A DNA stretch of 64,000 nt from Amborella trichopoda (lineage: Eukaryota > Streptophyta > Magnoliopsida > Amborellales > Amborellaceae), in NCBI RefSeq assembly GCF_000471905.2, contig NW_006499617.1:1094497-1158496 (forward strand), written 5' to 3'. Below the pieces are notes generated by a model, which was not told the DNA's origin, did no database searches, and worked only from the letters and a program-made list of their open reading frames with translations. Shown here piece after piece: positions 1 to 11,859 of this stretch. The first letter of the stretch is position 1. Every line of letters starts with the position of its first letter. A program made the translations under genes and the position numbers.

Positions 1-243
1 AACTCTGATTTCATCATGGATATAGAGATACAAGTTTGCTTCTTAGAACACCCCAAGCAACAACACCCACACTGTATGTAAAGCTCCATATGCTACTAGA
101 AGTGGATTCATCAAAAATCCATAATCTAGTTTGCATCATTGTACCCTTCTAATACGTCAGGCTTACCCAAATAGTGTATGCAATCCAATGCTATTACGTG
201 GATTACTGGTCTATCTACTTAGTTTACCAGCAACAAAGGCCAT
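1..243 (-). pseudogene. Copia RNase H fragment (3' part of split element)
   Basis: Read on the minus strand, this stretch gives the copia RNase H region in broken frames: a piece resembling the usual 'AVGxLSRYTSNP' block at the right edge, then VLEGYNDAN, then DESTSSS...SFTYSVGVVAW and a SKLVSLYP block. These match the order LEGYxDANW / STSGYxFxLGGxxxSW / SKKQxxxS of plant Ty1/copia elements. Stops and frameshifts make it a pseudogene. It continues at 17946 on the far side of the gypsy element: the codons for CTRRHM there join directly to AFVAGKLS here once the insert and one copy of the 5-bp target duplication are removed. Confidence 0.8.
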
Positions 244-2911
244 TGGTTTGGTGCCGCGATCTCGTCTGCAGGATCTAGGTGATCTGGTGGCATGTGACTC
301 GGGTCTCTGGTGGACCCGGGACTTGAGATCGCTCTCTCGGAACCTTGCTCGAGGGCAAAGGCAGGTATACCAACCAATGAGAGAGGAATTTTAGGTGGGT
401 TCAGGACTTACTCGGGTTGGCTCGCGTGGGTGCCCTCTTAGATCACGAAGAAGGCCCCCCAACTGCTTGAGCTGGTTTGGAATCGCCTCCCTTGACCTGT
501 AATCCTCATGTTTTTCTGCATAACACTTCTGTGGTTAATTTGTAAGACAAGTGGGTCAAAAAGGACCCACCCTTATCTTAGGGTAATGCATGTTCATGGG
601 AGAAGACGATGAAGTGCAAGATTAGACAAAAGGTAGAAAGGAGAAGAGAACTTGACGAAAGGGCGAGACTAGCATGATGGCTAGAAGTTGCCAACTCAGA
701 GTGGTAGCAAGATGGGCATGGTTCAAGGACCTGCACAGCGGCAATACTACTCGAAACCGAGGTCGGCACGTCGGCGCTAAGCAAGGCCTACCCCCAATCA
801 AGTGAGAAGAGAAAGAGGTGGAGAGGAAAGAATGAGATGGCATAGAGAAGGGGAAAGCCGGACGTTGATAGACACCACAGTGGGCAATGCAAGGAGGCGA
901 CGCTTCCCTTGTAGACGGTGCTAGCTTCTGAAAAGAAACACGTCAATGGTTTCTCCTAGGTCGCACGATGATGAGCGTGGGACATAGGGGGAATGACGAT
1001 AGGCACAGGACGCATGGAGGAATCTCGCAGAAGGCGATGGGTATTTCCAGGGCCTCGAGCAAGCGGCGATAGGCACCAGGCGCACAGAGGAATCTCGTGG
1101 ACGGCGATGGGTGTTTCTAGGGCCTCTAGCAAGCGGCGATAAGTATCGTCATCTACCCTAGATGCACAACAGAGGAAGACTCCTGCATGCGACAACACAC
1201 TTCATCGTCAAGGTTCTTCACCGAGACATCAAAGCTACGTCTGTAGGCGGTGATGGGCAGCGCTGTCTACAGACTTCACTGAGAGAAAAAGACAGACGAG
1301 AAGGTGGGGAAGGAGACTCGTGCATGGTGTTGCTATCGCCATGTGAGACCAAGGCATGCACAGCACTGCCACTGCCGTGCAGACCTCCGCGAGGGACTCA
1401 GATGAAGAAGAGAGGGGAGAAGGGAGAGAGAAGAAAAGAAAAAGAAGAGAGAGAAGATTTACCTCAACCCTAAGGGTACCAATCAAAAGTTTCTCTCACC
1501 TCACCCTCTCTCAAGCGTAACACCACAATGGTAAGAAAAAAAAACCTGTATTAAGTAAAAACTCTCTCTTGTGTGTGTATGTGTCTGCCTTTTTTTTTCT
1601 TTTTTTGTACAATAGCGGTACGTATATATAGAAGTGTGCCCTAAACATGGGTGGATGATCAAAAGTAACCATAATTGCTAAAAGTTAAGATTAAATTGAC
1701 TTAAAAGAAATTAGAAAATAGGGTGCAAAATGACAGATTTGCCCCTTCTTAACAAGTTGTAGAATGGCAGAATAGTCCGTGAGTTGCCCTAGGACTTATG
1801 TGTTATTGCATGGTTGATCTGAGGTTGTTCTGATGCCCGGTTGATCGTAAGATGATTGTTTTCTTGTAGGGCTCGACATGACGATCGATTTGATACCAAC
1901 TTCGAGCCATGGATCGTATTTTTGGTGCACGATCATGTGACTTGAATTTTGAGTAGATCTTGAAACTTCGAATCGATAGTGTGTTCGTTCATTGACATTT
2001 TCCTGTGTTTTTTTCACTGAATCACACTGAGCATGCAATTATGATCACGGGGCACCAAACGCAGCTCGATTTCGTAGCCCAACGAACGTTTTGCAAGTTT
2101 GGAATTTTGGTCGGAATCAAGGATTTCGGAGACATAATTTACACTCTGTTCATTGGCTTCGTGTGTAGAATCCGATTGTTCATCATGTACAGGATTCGGG
2201 TCAGAGATGGCCCGAGACCTTATGGCCGCAAAGGAATTTGTCTCTCGTCAATCGGGCTTGTGAGCGACGTGATTTGGCTGCTCGAGTGAGGCACGATGCT
2301 ACAGAATTTCATGCAATTTCTTTACGGATAAGAAACTTCTATGTAGCTTTTCTTCACGCTTGGGTATCGTCACGGGGCGTGCCACATATTGAATCTCTCA
2401 TCTTGAATAGACGAACATGTTCACCAAATTTGAGCATGATCCGATGTGGGACAGTTGAGATATGAGTGTTGAAAGTCACAAGTTGTGACTATTCCTTTAA
2501 TGGTGTAGTGTTGGAGGGTGGCCGTATGGGAATAGCGTGTAGCTCCTCCTGTTTCACTCTTTCTCCTATAACTTATTCTTGGAGTGTCCGTTTGGGTTGA
2601 AACTTGACCCCTAATGGTTTTCAACCGTTCTGGATCCAATGGTGGTCCCACAACAATTTGAGATGCTGAAAATGTAGCTCTAGTTGTAGGGTCCGTTTCA
2701 GGGTGTTAGAGGCTGGTTCTGTCGGAACTGTTTCTCAATCTGTGCTGCCTTAGACATGTCGAAATGTGAAAAAACCTGACAGGAGACTTTTGAGAGACCT
2801 CATGAAGATCCTGGCTAGTTCTGGGGCTATTATGAGTATGTCAAAATTTCCACTACTTGCTAGGCCTTTATTGAGCGGGGGTCTCATGTTGATGAAAAAT
2901 ACTTTCCAACA
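244..2911 (-). repeat. 3' LTR of the gypsy element (2668 bp)
   Basis: Collinear with 15235-17940 throughout, with scattered substitutions and small indels (this copy is about 40 bp shorter). It begins TGGTTTGG and ends TTCCAACA on the plus strand, giving TGTTGG...AACCA on the coding strand. A TATA-like ctatatatac lies on the minus strand at 1622-1631. The short open frames within it are not conserved as proteins between the two LTRs. Confidence 0.9.
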
Positions 2912-2925
2912 ACATGCCCCACCTA
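2912..2925 (-). other. Putative polypurine tract of the gypsy element
   Basis: Read on the minus strand, the bases next to the 3' LTR are aggtggggcatgt, a purine-rich run ending at the LTR start TGTTGG. This is where the plus-strand primer of an LTR element lies. The tract is short and interrupted, so the exact limits are uncertain. Confidence 0.5.
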
Positions 2926-2984
2926 ATGTTGTGCTTCGAGAGAATCGCGAAGTGTAATCCTTGAGGAATTTTGAAGAATCTTTG

Positions 2985-3680
2985 TAGAGTTCACACCCTC
3001 AAGAGACAATCTGTGGTTCTGGAGCATGAGGCCTTTATCATGACCTCCTCGTATAGAACCAGGCCTTTTTTGAAGGCCAAATGTTACGAACCTCTGATCG
3101 ACACTGCTGCTACATTAGGTTTGCATTTGATGTGTAGGGTATCCCCGTAGGTCCCGTCTAACGGGGTCCAGTCGGGAGCTTTTGGCAGGTCCCAAAAGTT
3201 TGGTCCCCTGCTGGCTAGAGGGTTTTGACGAGACATACCCTGAATCCTGTGGCAACCCTAGCCTTGTCAGTCTCTTGCCTTTGTGATGGCCCTTAACATT
3301 TCTGAAGGGATATTTTCATCATCGTCCTCACTCTCAAGGGACTATCTATGGTTCTGGAGCATGAGGTCTTTATCAGGACCTCCTCGTACAAAACCAGGCC
3401 TTTTTTGAAGGCCATATGCTACGAACCTCTGGTCGGCACTACTGCTACACCAGGTTTGCCTTTGATATGCCGAGTATCCCTGTAGGTCCCGTCTAGCAGA
3501 GTCCAATCGGGGGCTTCTTGCCCTTCTCGAAAGTCTGATCCCCTGTTGGCTAGAGGGCTTTGGCGATACCTAGCTTGAATCCTACAGAAACCCTAGCCTT
3601 GTCAGTCTCTTACCTTCGTAATGGTCCTTAACATTTCTGGAGGTATCTTTTCGTCATTGTCCTCACCCTCAAAGACTCTT
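2985..3680. repeat. Direct duplication of about 345 bp
   Basis: The block starting at the 'ctcaagagacaatctgtggt' stretch near 2998 recurs from about 3340 ('ctctcaagggactatctatg'), with the same following landmarks: gttctggagcatgag, gacctcctcgta, aaccaggcctttttt, and the gtcagtctct/gtccttaacatttctg-type tail. The copies differ by scattered changes. It lies between the 46-bp array and the 3' LTR of the gypsy element. Confidence 0.75.
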
Positions 3681-3689
3681 GTTGTTGCT

Positions 3690-4330
3690 GAACTAGGGAG
3701 ATCTTATGAGGCTCTCACTCTCTGACGAGCTGTTGAAACTAGGGAGATCTTATGAGGCTCTCATTCCTTGATGAGCTGTGGAAACTGGGGAGATCTTATG
3801 AGGCTCTCCCTAATGAGCTGTGTAAATGGGGGAGATCTTGCGAGGCTCTCACTCCCTGACGAGCCATGGAAATTGAGGAGATCTTATGAGGCTCTCACTC
3901 CCTGACGAGCCATGGAAACTGGTGAGATCTTGTGAGGCTCTCACTTCCTGACGAGCCATGGAAATTGAGGAGATCTTGTGAGGCTCCCACTCCCTGACGA
4001 GCCATGGAAACTGGGGTGATTTTGTGAGGCTCTCACTCCCTGACGAGCCATGGAAACTGGGGAGATCTTATGAGGCTCTCACTCCCTGACGAGCCGTGGA
4101 AACTAGGGAGATCTTGTGAGGCTCTCACTCCCTGACGAGCCATGGAAACTAGGGAGATCTTGTGAGGCTCTCACTCCTTGATGAGTCATGGAAACTGGGG
4201 AGATCTTATGAGGCTCGCACTCCCAGATGAACTGTAGAAACTGGGTAGATCTTATGAGGCTCTCGCTCCCTGACGAGCCATGAAAACTGGGGAGATCTTG
4301 TGAGGCTCTCACTCCCTGATGAGCTATGTT
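3690..4330. repeat. Tandem array, 46-bp unit, about 14 copies
   Basis: The landmark gatctt recurs at 3700, 3746, 3792, 3834, 3880, 3926, 3972, (4018 as gatttt), 4064, 4110, 4156, 4202, 4248 and 4294, a 46-bp period with one 42-bp unit. The unit consensus holds gaggctctcactccctgacg and agccatggaaactgggga. It sits in the untranslated 3' part of the gypsy element. Open frames through it are by-products of the repeat. Confidence 0.93.
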
Positions 4331-4939
4331 TTCTTGGGTGCCGGCTGAGACTGTGGAAGTGCATCAACCTGCTTTGTCGGTCTACGCACCCTTTCATGGG
4401 TTTTCACTTGAACAAGGGAAGTGGTGCCGTGAAGACAGTTTTCCCAACTTTAGTTATTTTCGGGCTCTTTTACCCGTAAATTTGTGGTCATGTCCACCCT
4501 TTTTATCCATTTTTGCTCACGGTGCCCTTTTGGGGTTTTCACCGTGCCTGGGTTTATTTTTCCACGGAACTCTCTTACTCATGGTTTCATGACCATGCCT
4601 GTCCATCATTTTTACTCATGCCGTTCCCTTGTCTAGGTGTACACCATGCCCATTGTTTTGAGAGAAGGCATGTTTTAGGGTCATGCCTTCCAGACCTATG
4701 CGAAGCCTTTTAATGTCATGCGGCTAAGACATGCACTATAGTTTTAGGGTCATACAGCTGGACCGTAGTGGTAAGGAGTGACAGCCTGTAGAGGACATAG
4801 AGTGAGTTTGGGGGTGACTTTGACTCATTTGGGAAGCTGGCATGAAGTTGCTTGTAGAGAGTTAATTGGATTGTAGGTGAAAAGTGGTGACCCATTAGCA
4901 GGCGGTGAGATGTGTTGCTGTTTGGTAAGACTTTTGAGA

Positions 4940-5280
4940 ATGAGATGAAAGATGGTGAAGGTGGCCCGCGCACACGAATGGGCCGGCTAGGGAAGACGTG
5001 TGTGGCGATGCATGTAAAGGGTGTGTGTGCGTATGTAGACTCACTGGAGAGGTAATGGAAGTGGTGTAGGTGGCTTGCGCACATGAATGGGCCGGCTGGG
5101 GAAGACGTGCGTGGTGATGTACGTAAAGGGCTTGTGGGCCTCGGTAGGCTCACTAGAGAGAAGAAGAAGCGGGTATGCGCGGGAAGACGTGCGTGAAGAT
5201 GCACGCAAAAAGGGAGGTGTGCATGCACATGGGGCGTCTTTAAGGTCGTTCCTTCTGGACCTGGGCAAAGCAATTTAACA
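4940..5280. repeat. Diverged repeats of about 100 bp
   Basis: Segments around 4960-5050, 5060-5150 and 5160-5215 share 'gaatgggccggct', 'ggaagacgtg', 'gcatgtaaag/gtacgtaaag' and 'ctcact(g/a)gagag' in the same order, so they are partial tandem copies. They overlap a 213-aa minus-strand open frame (4716-5357) that resembles no known protein and whose composition follows the repeat. Confidence 0.6.
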
Positions 5281-6160
5281 TCATGCGGCCAGGATGTGCA
5301 CAATGGTTTTAAAGTCATATAGCTTGGACCGTGGTTACGTAGTTTAAAATCATGCAACTAGGACCGTGCAGTTTAAGGTCGTGCGACTAGACCCCAGCTA
5401 CAGTTTATGGTCATATAGTTTGGACCGTGGCTATGCAGTTTAAGGTCATGCAACATGGATCGTGTACGAGTCACCATGTCAGTAGGGTTGCATGAGGGTA
5501 GGTATGAGCATTGCAATCTGACTCCCTAGGGATAATGATAGTTAAGGCTCTCAACATGTGAAGAGATGTAGATGAAGGTGGTGACCCTATGAGGCGTAGT
5601 TAACGGGAAAGGCTTCACTGGGGATTAGGAGGGCAAGTGTGACTCCATGGGGACAATGAATATCGGTGTGCATGGAACTCCGAGAGGTTAAGGCACTCAT
5701 GAACCCCCCCCCCCCCCGTGGGTTGAAGGAAGGATGTCTCTAACTCTCTGGAGATGATGAGATGAGTACGACCCTAACATGCATCTAACTCCGTTGGGGG
5801 TCTAGTTGGAGTTATGCGTATGGACCATTTGGCACGCTGCGTATTGCAGTTTTAGGATCTTGTAGCTCGGACAATGGCTGTGCAGTTTAAGTCATACAGC
5901 TAGGACCATGCAGTTTGTGGTCGTGCAACTAGACTTCCGCTACAGTTTAGGGTCATATAGTTTGGACTGTGGTGCTATGCCTTTTAACTTCATGCCGCTA
6001 AGAAGTTTACTTTAGTTTAAGGTCACACAGCTGGATCATGGTCGTAAGTTTAAAGTCATGTGACAAAGACTTTGCAGTTTGAGGTTGTGCAACTAGATCT
6101 CTACTATAGTTTAAGGTCATACAGTTTGGACCTTGGTCATACAGTTTTGAGTTATGAGAT
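5280..6160. repeat. Degenerate forerunner of the 35-bp array
   Basis: Scattered, irregularly spaced variants of 'cagtttaaggtcatgcaact(t)ggaccgtg' occur near 5300-5470 and 5850-6160, with more divergence than in the regular array that follows. Between them (about 5480-5840) is unrecognised sequence with a C14 run at 5704-5717. This looks like an older, eroded edge of the same array. Confidence 0.6.
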
Positions 6161-6169
6161 AAGGACTAT

Positions 6170-6775
6170 GGCTATGCAGTTTAGGGTCATGCAGCTTGGA
6201 CTGTGGCTGTGCAATTTAAAGTCATGCAGCATGGACCATGGCTGTGCAGTTTAAAGTCATGTAGCGCAAACCATGGCGATGCAGTTTAAGGTCATGCAGC
6301 GCAGACCATGGCGATGCAGTTTAAGGTCATGTAGCGTGGACCATGGCGATGTAGTTTAAGGTAATGCAGCACGAACCATGGCGATGCAGTTTAAGGTCAT
6401 GCAGCACGGACCATGGCTGTGCAGTTTAAAGTCATACAACTAAGACCATGGTGATGCAGTTTAAGGTCATGAAGCGCGGACCATGGCGATGCAGTTTAAG
6501 GTCATGTAGCGTTGACCATAGCAATGCAGTTTAAGGTCATGTAACATGGACCATGGCGATGCAGTTTAAGGTCATGCAACATAGATCATGGAGATGCAGT
6601 TTAAGGTCATGTAGCGCGGACTATGGCGATGCAGGTTAAAGTCATGCAACACGGACCATGGCGATGCAGTTTAAAGTCATGCAGCAGGGACCATGGTGAT
6701 GCAGTTTAAGGTCATACAACACAGACCATGGCGATGCAGTTTAAGGTCATGCAGCGTGAACCACGGTGATGCGAC
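6170..6775. repeat. Tandem array, 35-bp unit, about 17 copies
   Basis: The phrase gcagtttaagg recurs every 35 bp (for example at 6246, 6281 and 6316), followed by tcatgcagcgcgg and accatggcgat. Units differ by one to a few bases. There are no unique spacers, so it is a plain minisatellite inside the gypsy element's 3' region. Confidence 0.93.
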
Positions 6776-7240
6776 TCCATGGGGAATAGAGTCATTATCA
6801 GAAACAGAGCTCACTGAGGGGCGAGGTTGTGGTGTAGGGAATGAACTTCCTGAGGATATAGGCCAATGGTCTGGAGGGGAGCGTCAGAGCTTGCATATGA
6901 TGCTAAGTGCAACATTAGACCCAGATGATGGCATTAGGTCCCTCGGTGAAGCGCGCGGTAGCAGCCCTTAGCCAGACGCAGGGCGGTAACTCCTTGATGG
7001 GGCACGTGGCAATAGCCTCCTCCTGAGGAAGCTCTAGGTGGTAGTCCCTGGACGAGACACGCGGCGATAGCATTCTGAACAAAGCGCGCAACGCTAGTCC
7101 CCTGGACGAAGTCTTGACGAGGCATGCGATGATACTGCTTTGGGTCTCGAGCTTGGCTTCCCCGGCCTGGCCTTATTGCCATCAAGAGCTGGGGACTGGA
7201 GCATCATTCTAAGTTTGTCGGGGCTAGTCTTTGGTACTAT

Positions 7241-7256
7241 GGGGTATAAAAGGGGG
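7241..7256 (+). promoter_or_regulatory. TATA box upstream of the opposite-strand ORF
   Basis: ggggtataaaaggggg is a textbook plant TATA box (tataaaag at 7245-7252) on the plus strand, opposite to gag. It is about 840 bp upstream of the ATG at 8090. It would drive the opposite-strand gene. The long leader may contain an intron, which I cannot define. Confidence 0.6.
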
Positions 7257-8089
7257 GAGAAACCCCACATTACTGTTCCACCAAAGGGTAAAACAGTAGA
7301 AGGGCTTTTTAGAGAGAGAGAGAGCCAAATCTCATGACGAGGGTTTTTTAGCAAGCACTTCCTGGCCAGAACTTGCAGAGAAAGATCCTTAAGGATTTTT
7401 ATGGCAAACTTCAAGAGGTGCGAAGCTTTGCAGCGTACTTACGTACGTGACAAAATTTGCAGAGGTGCCCTGCTAGAGTTCGAGTGCTTCTCCGATTGTT
7501 TTGCTGCTGAGGGGGAGTCGCATAGAGCATAGAGGGCTTTGCCAGCTCTCTGGTTGTCAGAGGAGAAGGAGAAGGGGCTGCATTGAGTTCACCGGAATTT
7601 TAACGAAATTTCGGTGAGCTTTGGTGGACTGTTGAACTGGGAAACTGGGGAGAAGGGCAATTCGCAGGGTCGCAGGGAAGCTTTCAGGGATTTCTGGTGG
7701 TTTTTGCCAACTCCGATAACAAGTAGAAGGTGGGAGGGGTTTTCCCAGTGGATGGGAGTGGATTCCCGACGAGCAGAAGAAAACGCCGGTGGGAAACTGA
7801 ATGGTTGGGAGACCGTAATGGTCAAGGAGGTGAGGAGTCGTGGGACAGCGATCGGTCACCCTCCATACGTGGTGACAGGCCACGTTGCAACTGTCAAGTG
7901 GCGTGTTCGGATTTCAAGGGCTGCACGTGTGGTGCATGTTGATGGCTGGAGCGAGACATTAATGCCCCTTGGTTTGCATAACATCGACAGTCCTTGATTG
8001 ATCTTGAGACAGTGATTCCCTCCTGGTGGCAGACGGCGATAATCTTTCCTTTGACTGCGAGACGACGATATTGGTGCCCCCCCCGACAC

Positions 8090-9094
8090 ATGTCTTCTCG
8101 ACGATCAGCTGAGGCTTCTAAAGCTTTTGGGAGACAAGCTTCTTCAGGTAGGGACCTCACATTTATTGAGGATGAAGAGCTTCTTATTACTGAGAATGAA
8201 TAGCATCCCTTTCCTCAATCTCCTGTCTCCGAAGGTGAGAGCGAGTATGATCTGATAATTATGGGCAACCGGGCGATTCCCCTTGCAACCTTGAGAGAGG
8301 GACTCATGTTTCCTGTTCGAAGGGAACCCATCATAAGCGTTGCTTTTGTAGTCACCTCCTATGCGGGACAAGTTATTCATCTTCTTATATGGCGCATTCG
8401 AGGAGGCTTTGTTGTTTTACAGGCTGTGATGTCTTTCCCTGCAAAAATCACCAGGCTCAATCGCCGTGATGTCACTGCAGACAACGATCGCGATCTTCTT
8501 AGAGCCGCTTATCAACTCTTCAGCCGGGCTTCTCTCTTTGAGCTGATCATTTTCCCCTCTTTGGCAAAGAGACTGATAGACAACATCTTAGATTTCAATG
8601 TTCCTTGCATGGACTTCTTCAAAACGAAAGTGATTGAGATGGCTCGACAAGCCAGGGAAGTTCTGTGTTTAGAAGAGCCGACTTCTATTGAGGAATATCC
8701 CTCCATCAGACCTCTACTGAGGTTCTTTCACGGGCCTTTGACTGTTACAGATTATGCGGTAGCACACTTGGGAAACCTTAGAGCTAGCTTGCTTATGCGT
8801 CGGTTCGTTCACTCAGATTTCGAGATTTTTCCCTTGGAAGTTCCTTCGATATTTAAAGAGGTTGCCTGTTTTGAAAAGGAGGAGGACATGGCTATTCTTG
8901 AACGTAACATTGGTGATTTGCAAAGATTGATTATCTTGGATCGCGAGGTGGGAAAGGACCCATTTTCGCCTCAGTTGGAGCATGGGGAATATCTTCCTTT
9001 CGATAGAAAGTTTGCACTCCTTCAGGTGGCAGCTTTGAAAGATGGGATCAAATGGGCGCAACAGGACCATTACAGGCTTAGTTTGGAGATCTGA
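8090..9094 (+). pseudogene. Opposite-strand ORF of the gypsy element (334 codons, one amber stop)
   Basis: The frame opens at ATG 8090 with MSSRRSAEASK, runs 37 codons to a single TAG (8201-8203), then continues uninterrupted to the TGA at 9092-9094, including the 277-aa part from 8261. The protein has an acidic, low-complexity start (EDEELLITENE...EGESEYD) and then a mainly helical body (for example LLRAAYQLFSRASLFELIIF, KAREVLCLEEP-like and FALLQVAALKDGIKWA). I do not recognise a catalytic domain. It is transcribed opposite to gag and protease and lies between the protease and the 3' LTR, the position where Tat-lineage elements carry an extra, often antisense, ORF of unknown function. A TATA box lies upstream (7245), and a possible poly(A) signal region (aatgaa near 9201) lies downstream. 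Its long open frame in an otherwise eroded element suggests it was kept until recently. Confidence 0.65.
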
Positions 9095-9265
9095 GCGGAT
9101 ATTTCTATTTGTAATTCTTTGTACCCAAATTGCTGGCAATAGTGACAGAATCCCCTCTTTTTGCCTTTTTTCTAATATTTGTAACTACCTTTGATTGATG
9201 AATGAAGTGACTCTTTTCTCTTCCATGTGAATGGCATGTCTTTTGTTCTTCCCTTTTCTTTCGTT

Positions 9266-10806
9266 TCACTGCTTCCGCCCTTTCATGGTTTGAGATGAAG
9301 CAGAATAGTGCACTCCTTGCTTCGTCTTGAGGCAGCCTATTGTGGCTTCAATGACCTCGAACGGGGAAGCAGTTGCTTCCTCACTCCTGAGTGGTTGATT
9401 GGAGAGGGGCTCATAATTCATGGTTCTCATGATTTGATGAGCCTGATCGCTGTAAATGCTCCAATCTTGGGGAGCTTTGGCTTCGATTCGAGGTACATTG
9501 CTTTTGAGCTCGTCGTAAGTCTTGGTCTCAGGGACAAACTCCCTTAAGTGTTTTGAAGCGACGCGCATAGCCTTCAATTGATTATGGAGGCTACACACCT
9601 TGCTTCTCAACACTTTCATGGGGTCTTGTTCCTGAGAGCCGGAGGGCTGACTCTTGTCCGCCGGTACTTCTTCGATAACCCCAGAGAAGTGTAAGACCTT
9701 CTTTTGGCTGCCGGCTATCCCCTTGTTCAGGGAGGACGGAACCTGTAGCACCTTTCGTGGCGGTTGATGCGTCAGTTCTATCTGTAGAAGGGCGATGGGG
9801 ACATGCAAAACCTTTTGTTGGTTTGATGTGTAGGTGACCCTAGGTGCTGGCAGGTCCACCGCTAGTGCTTCCTCAGGCTCAAGGGCTACTTCTAACTCGT
9901 CGTTTTGTTCTGGCGAATTAGAAGTAGAGGGAGAAGCTTCGCCTTCGGGAGAGGATACCATGACCTCGAAAAGGTGTCTTTCCTCTTCTTTGAACATGTC
10001 TGTAATCATTCGCCCCAGATCCTCAACGTCGTCATGAGACAAAGGTCTCTTCTCTTTCACAGACTTCTTATCGTCATCCTTTGACTTTTCTGATACGGGA
10101 AGGTCTGTGAAATAGTACGTGGTGTCGGCGTAGTGAGTCTTAGCTACGGGGAACAGTCTTTTGTCAGCATAGACTGTGTGTTGTCTTCCATTTCGGCTGT
10201 ACTTGAAACATTGGTGGAGCGTGAAAGGAACCGCCCATTGATCATGAAGCCAAGGACGACTAAGCAGGACATTGCAAGTGGTATCGGTGTCGATTACGTG
10301 AAACTGAGTGTAATCATTAAGGTCACCAATCTTGAGGCGGAGGCGCACTGTGCCAGCTGGCTTTTCTCCGGACTGGTTGAACCTTGCATAGTGATGTGGG
10401 TAGGAGTGAGCTCATCAGACCCTAATCCCCGTCGGGTGAGAATCCTTCTTGAGATTAGGTTAACTGCTAACCCTCCGTCTAGCATGATCTGATTGAGAGG
10501 GTAAGCGTGCAGTTCACCATTCACGAAGAGGGGACGATTATGGAATTTGCCTCTCAGTTGAAGGTTATCTTCGGAAAAGGAGATTGCCAGACACCCGCTT
10601 AGAATGGCTAGGTTGACCTTGATGGGTTCCACCTCAGTCTCATACACCTCTGGGTTAGAGAGTGCTTGGACCAAATCCATGCGGTAGTCTCTAGACAACA
10701 TGAGGGCATCATTGATGCTCAAAAGGGATGTAAGATTTATCAAGTGCCCAATTACATCGTCTTTTACTTTATCCTCATTTGTCTTTTGTGTTTCTGATCT
10801 AGTCAC
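9266..10806 (-). pseudogene. Retropepsin-like protease ORF of the gypsy element (one frameshift)
   Basis: Two overlapping minus frames (10806-10294 and 10348-9266) form one protein if a frameshift within 10294-10348 is allowed. The first holds the retropepsin active-site region IMLDGGLAVNLIS (near 10471-10493), the DGG(S)AVN form common in plant gypsy elements; the second holds the hydrophobic block TTCNVLLSRPWLHDQWAV, matching the conserved second half of the fold (ILLGRPWL). The protease would cut the gag polyprotein. It is followed by a charged linker (KSKDDDKKSVKEKR, EEERHLFEV) and a unique tail that ends at a stop where reverse transcriptase would normally begin. No YxDD or integrase motif follows. 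Confidence 0.8.
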
Positions 10807-11859
10807 TAGTGTAGGTGGTAGGGTAGGCTTAGGAACAAGTTTTGATTGAGTCTTGGTTTGTGCACTGGCTGACTTTGCTATTCAGCTAGTGTCGTCTGGG
10901 TTGCTGGGGTAGTAATAGGAATTTGTACTAGGGATGTAGAGGTTTGAGGTTTAAGTTTAGGGGAAAGTAAAGGATCAGAAAATTTGAGGACCTTGAACTT
11001 TTGAGGTATGGGCTGTAGCTTCTTTCTCGATCTTAGACCCATTTGCCCCGTACTGGTTGGTACTTCCAAGATTTGCACCATGTGGGAGGCTTCATGGGAG
11101 CAGGAGCTCAGCGATGGCTCTGTTTTTGTTTGGGTAGCAAGGGCATCGACGGCTGTCGAGAATCCTGTTGCTTGGGCCATCATTTCTCAGAGGCATTCTT
11201 GCTACGGCATGGTGAGGCTGATGTCTTCAAACACCCTGTTTAAAGAGTCGAAGTCTGGGCATCGCCAAGTGGCACCTGTAGAAGAAATAGAGGAGAGGGA
11301 AGAAGAAGAAGGGTTAGAATGTCCCAGGCTTTTTTTAACGTCGTCACATGAGTTAGACATTTGCAAGGGATATTTAAGGTCTTGCCTCGGCTTTGACCTT
11401 TATGGGGTGCTTTTAATGTCGTCACCCATTTTGATCCACTTCTGAGATATTGATGACTTAGGGCTGTCTGCCTGATTGGATGATAAGATGAGGCGAGTTG
11501 TGCCTTGGATGAAGTCCCGCAAGGTCGGCAGCGGAGGAGGGGGTCTGAGGAATTCTTTCTCAACTGGTGGCTGAGGAAGATGATCCCTTCAGCGGGCTAA
11601 CCTAAGTGTTCGTATTCTCCTTCGAGATCCCCGAGGGGGTGTTTGGACTGCCCTATCAGGCTGGCTAGAGGCAGTAGCCTGTGGACTGCCTTGGGTCTCA
11701 GGGACTTGAGCCTGCTTCGCCCATGGTAGACTTCTCAGGGTTGAGAGGTCGAAGGCCTTGAGGAGTCCACTGCATACTTATGAGGGGCCTGTAGCGTGGC
11801 TTCTCCTTGAATGGGAGTGAGGTCTTGGACATGTTCTGGAAGAATTGCCTAGTCGATGC

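Noticed and set aside
4716..5357. 213-codon minus-strand open frame
   Set aside because: It overlaps repeat copies, has low-complexity composition and matches no known family. It is likely a repeat by-product.
3690..6775. Regular short repeats that might suggest a CRISPR-like array
   Set aside because: The units are contiguous with no unique spacers, and they lie inside a plant retrotransposon. They are minisatellites.
8512..9139. Minus-strand frames under the opposite-strand ORF (8512-8706 and 8813-9139)
   Set aside because: They are shadows of the long plus-strand frame and hold no gag, RT or integrase motif.
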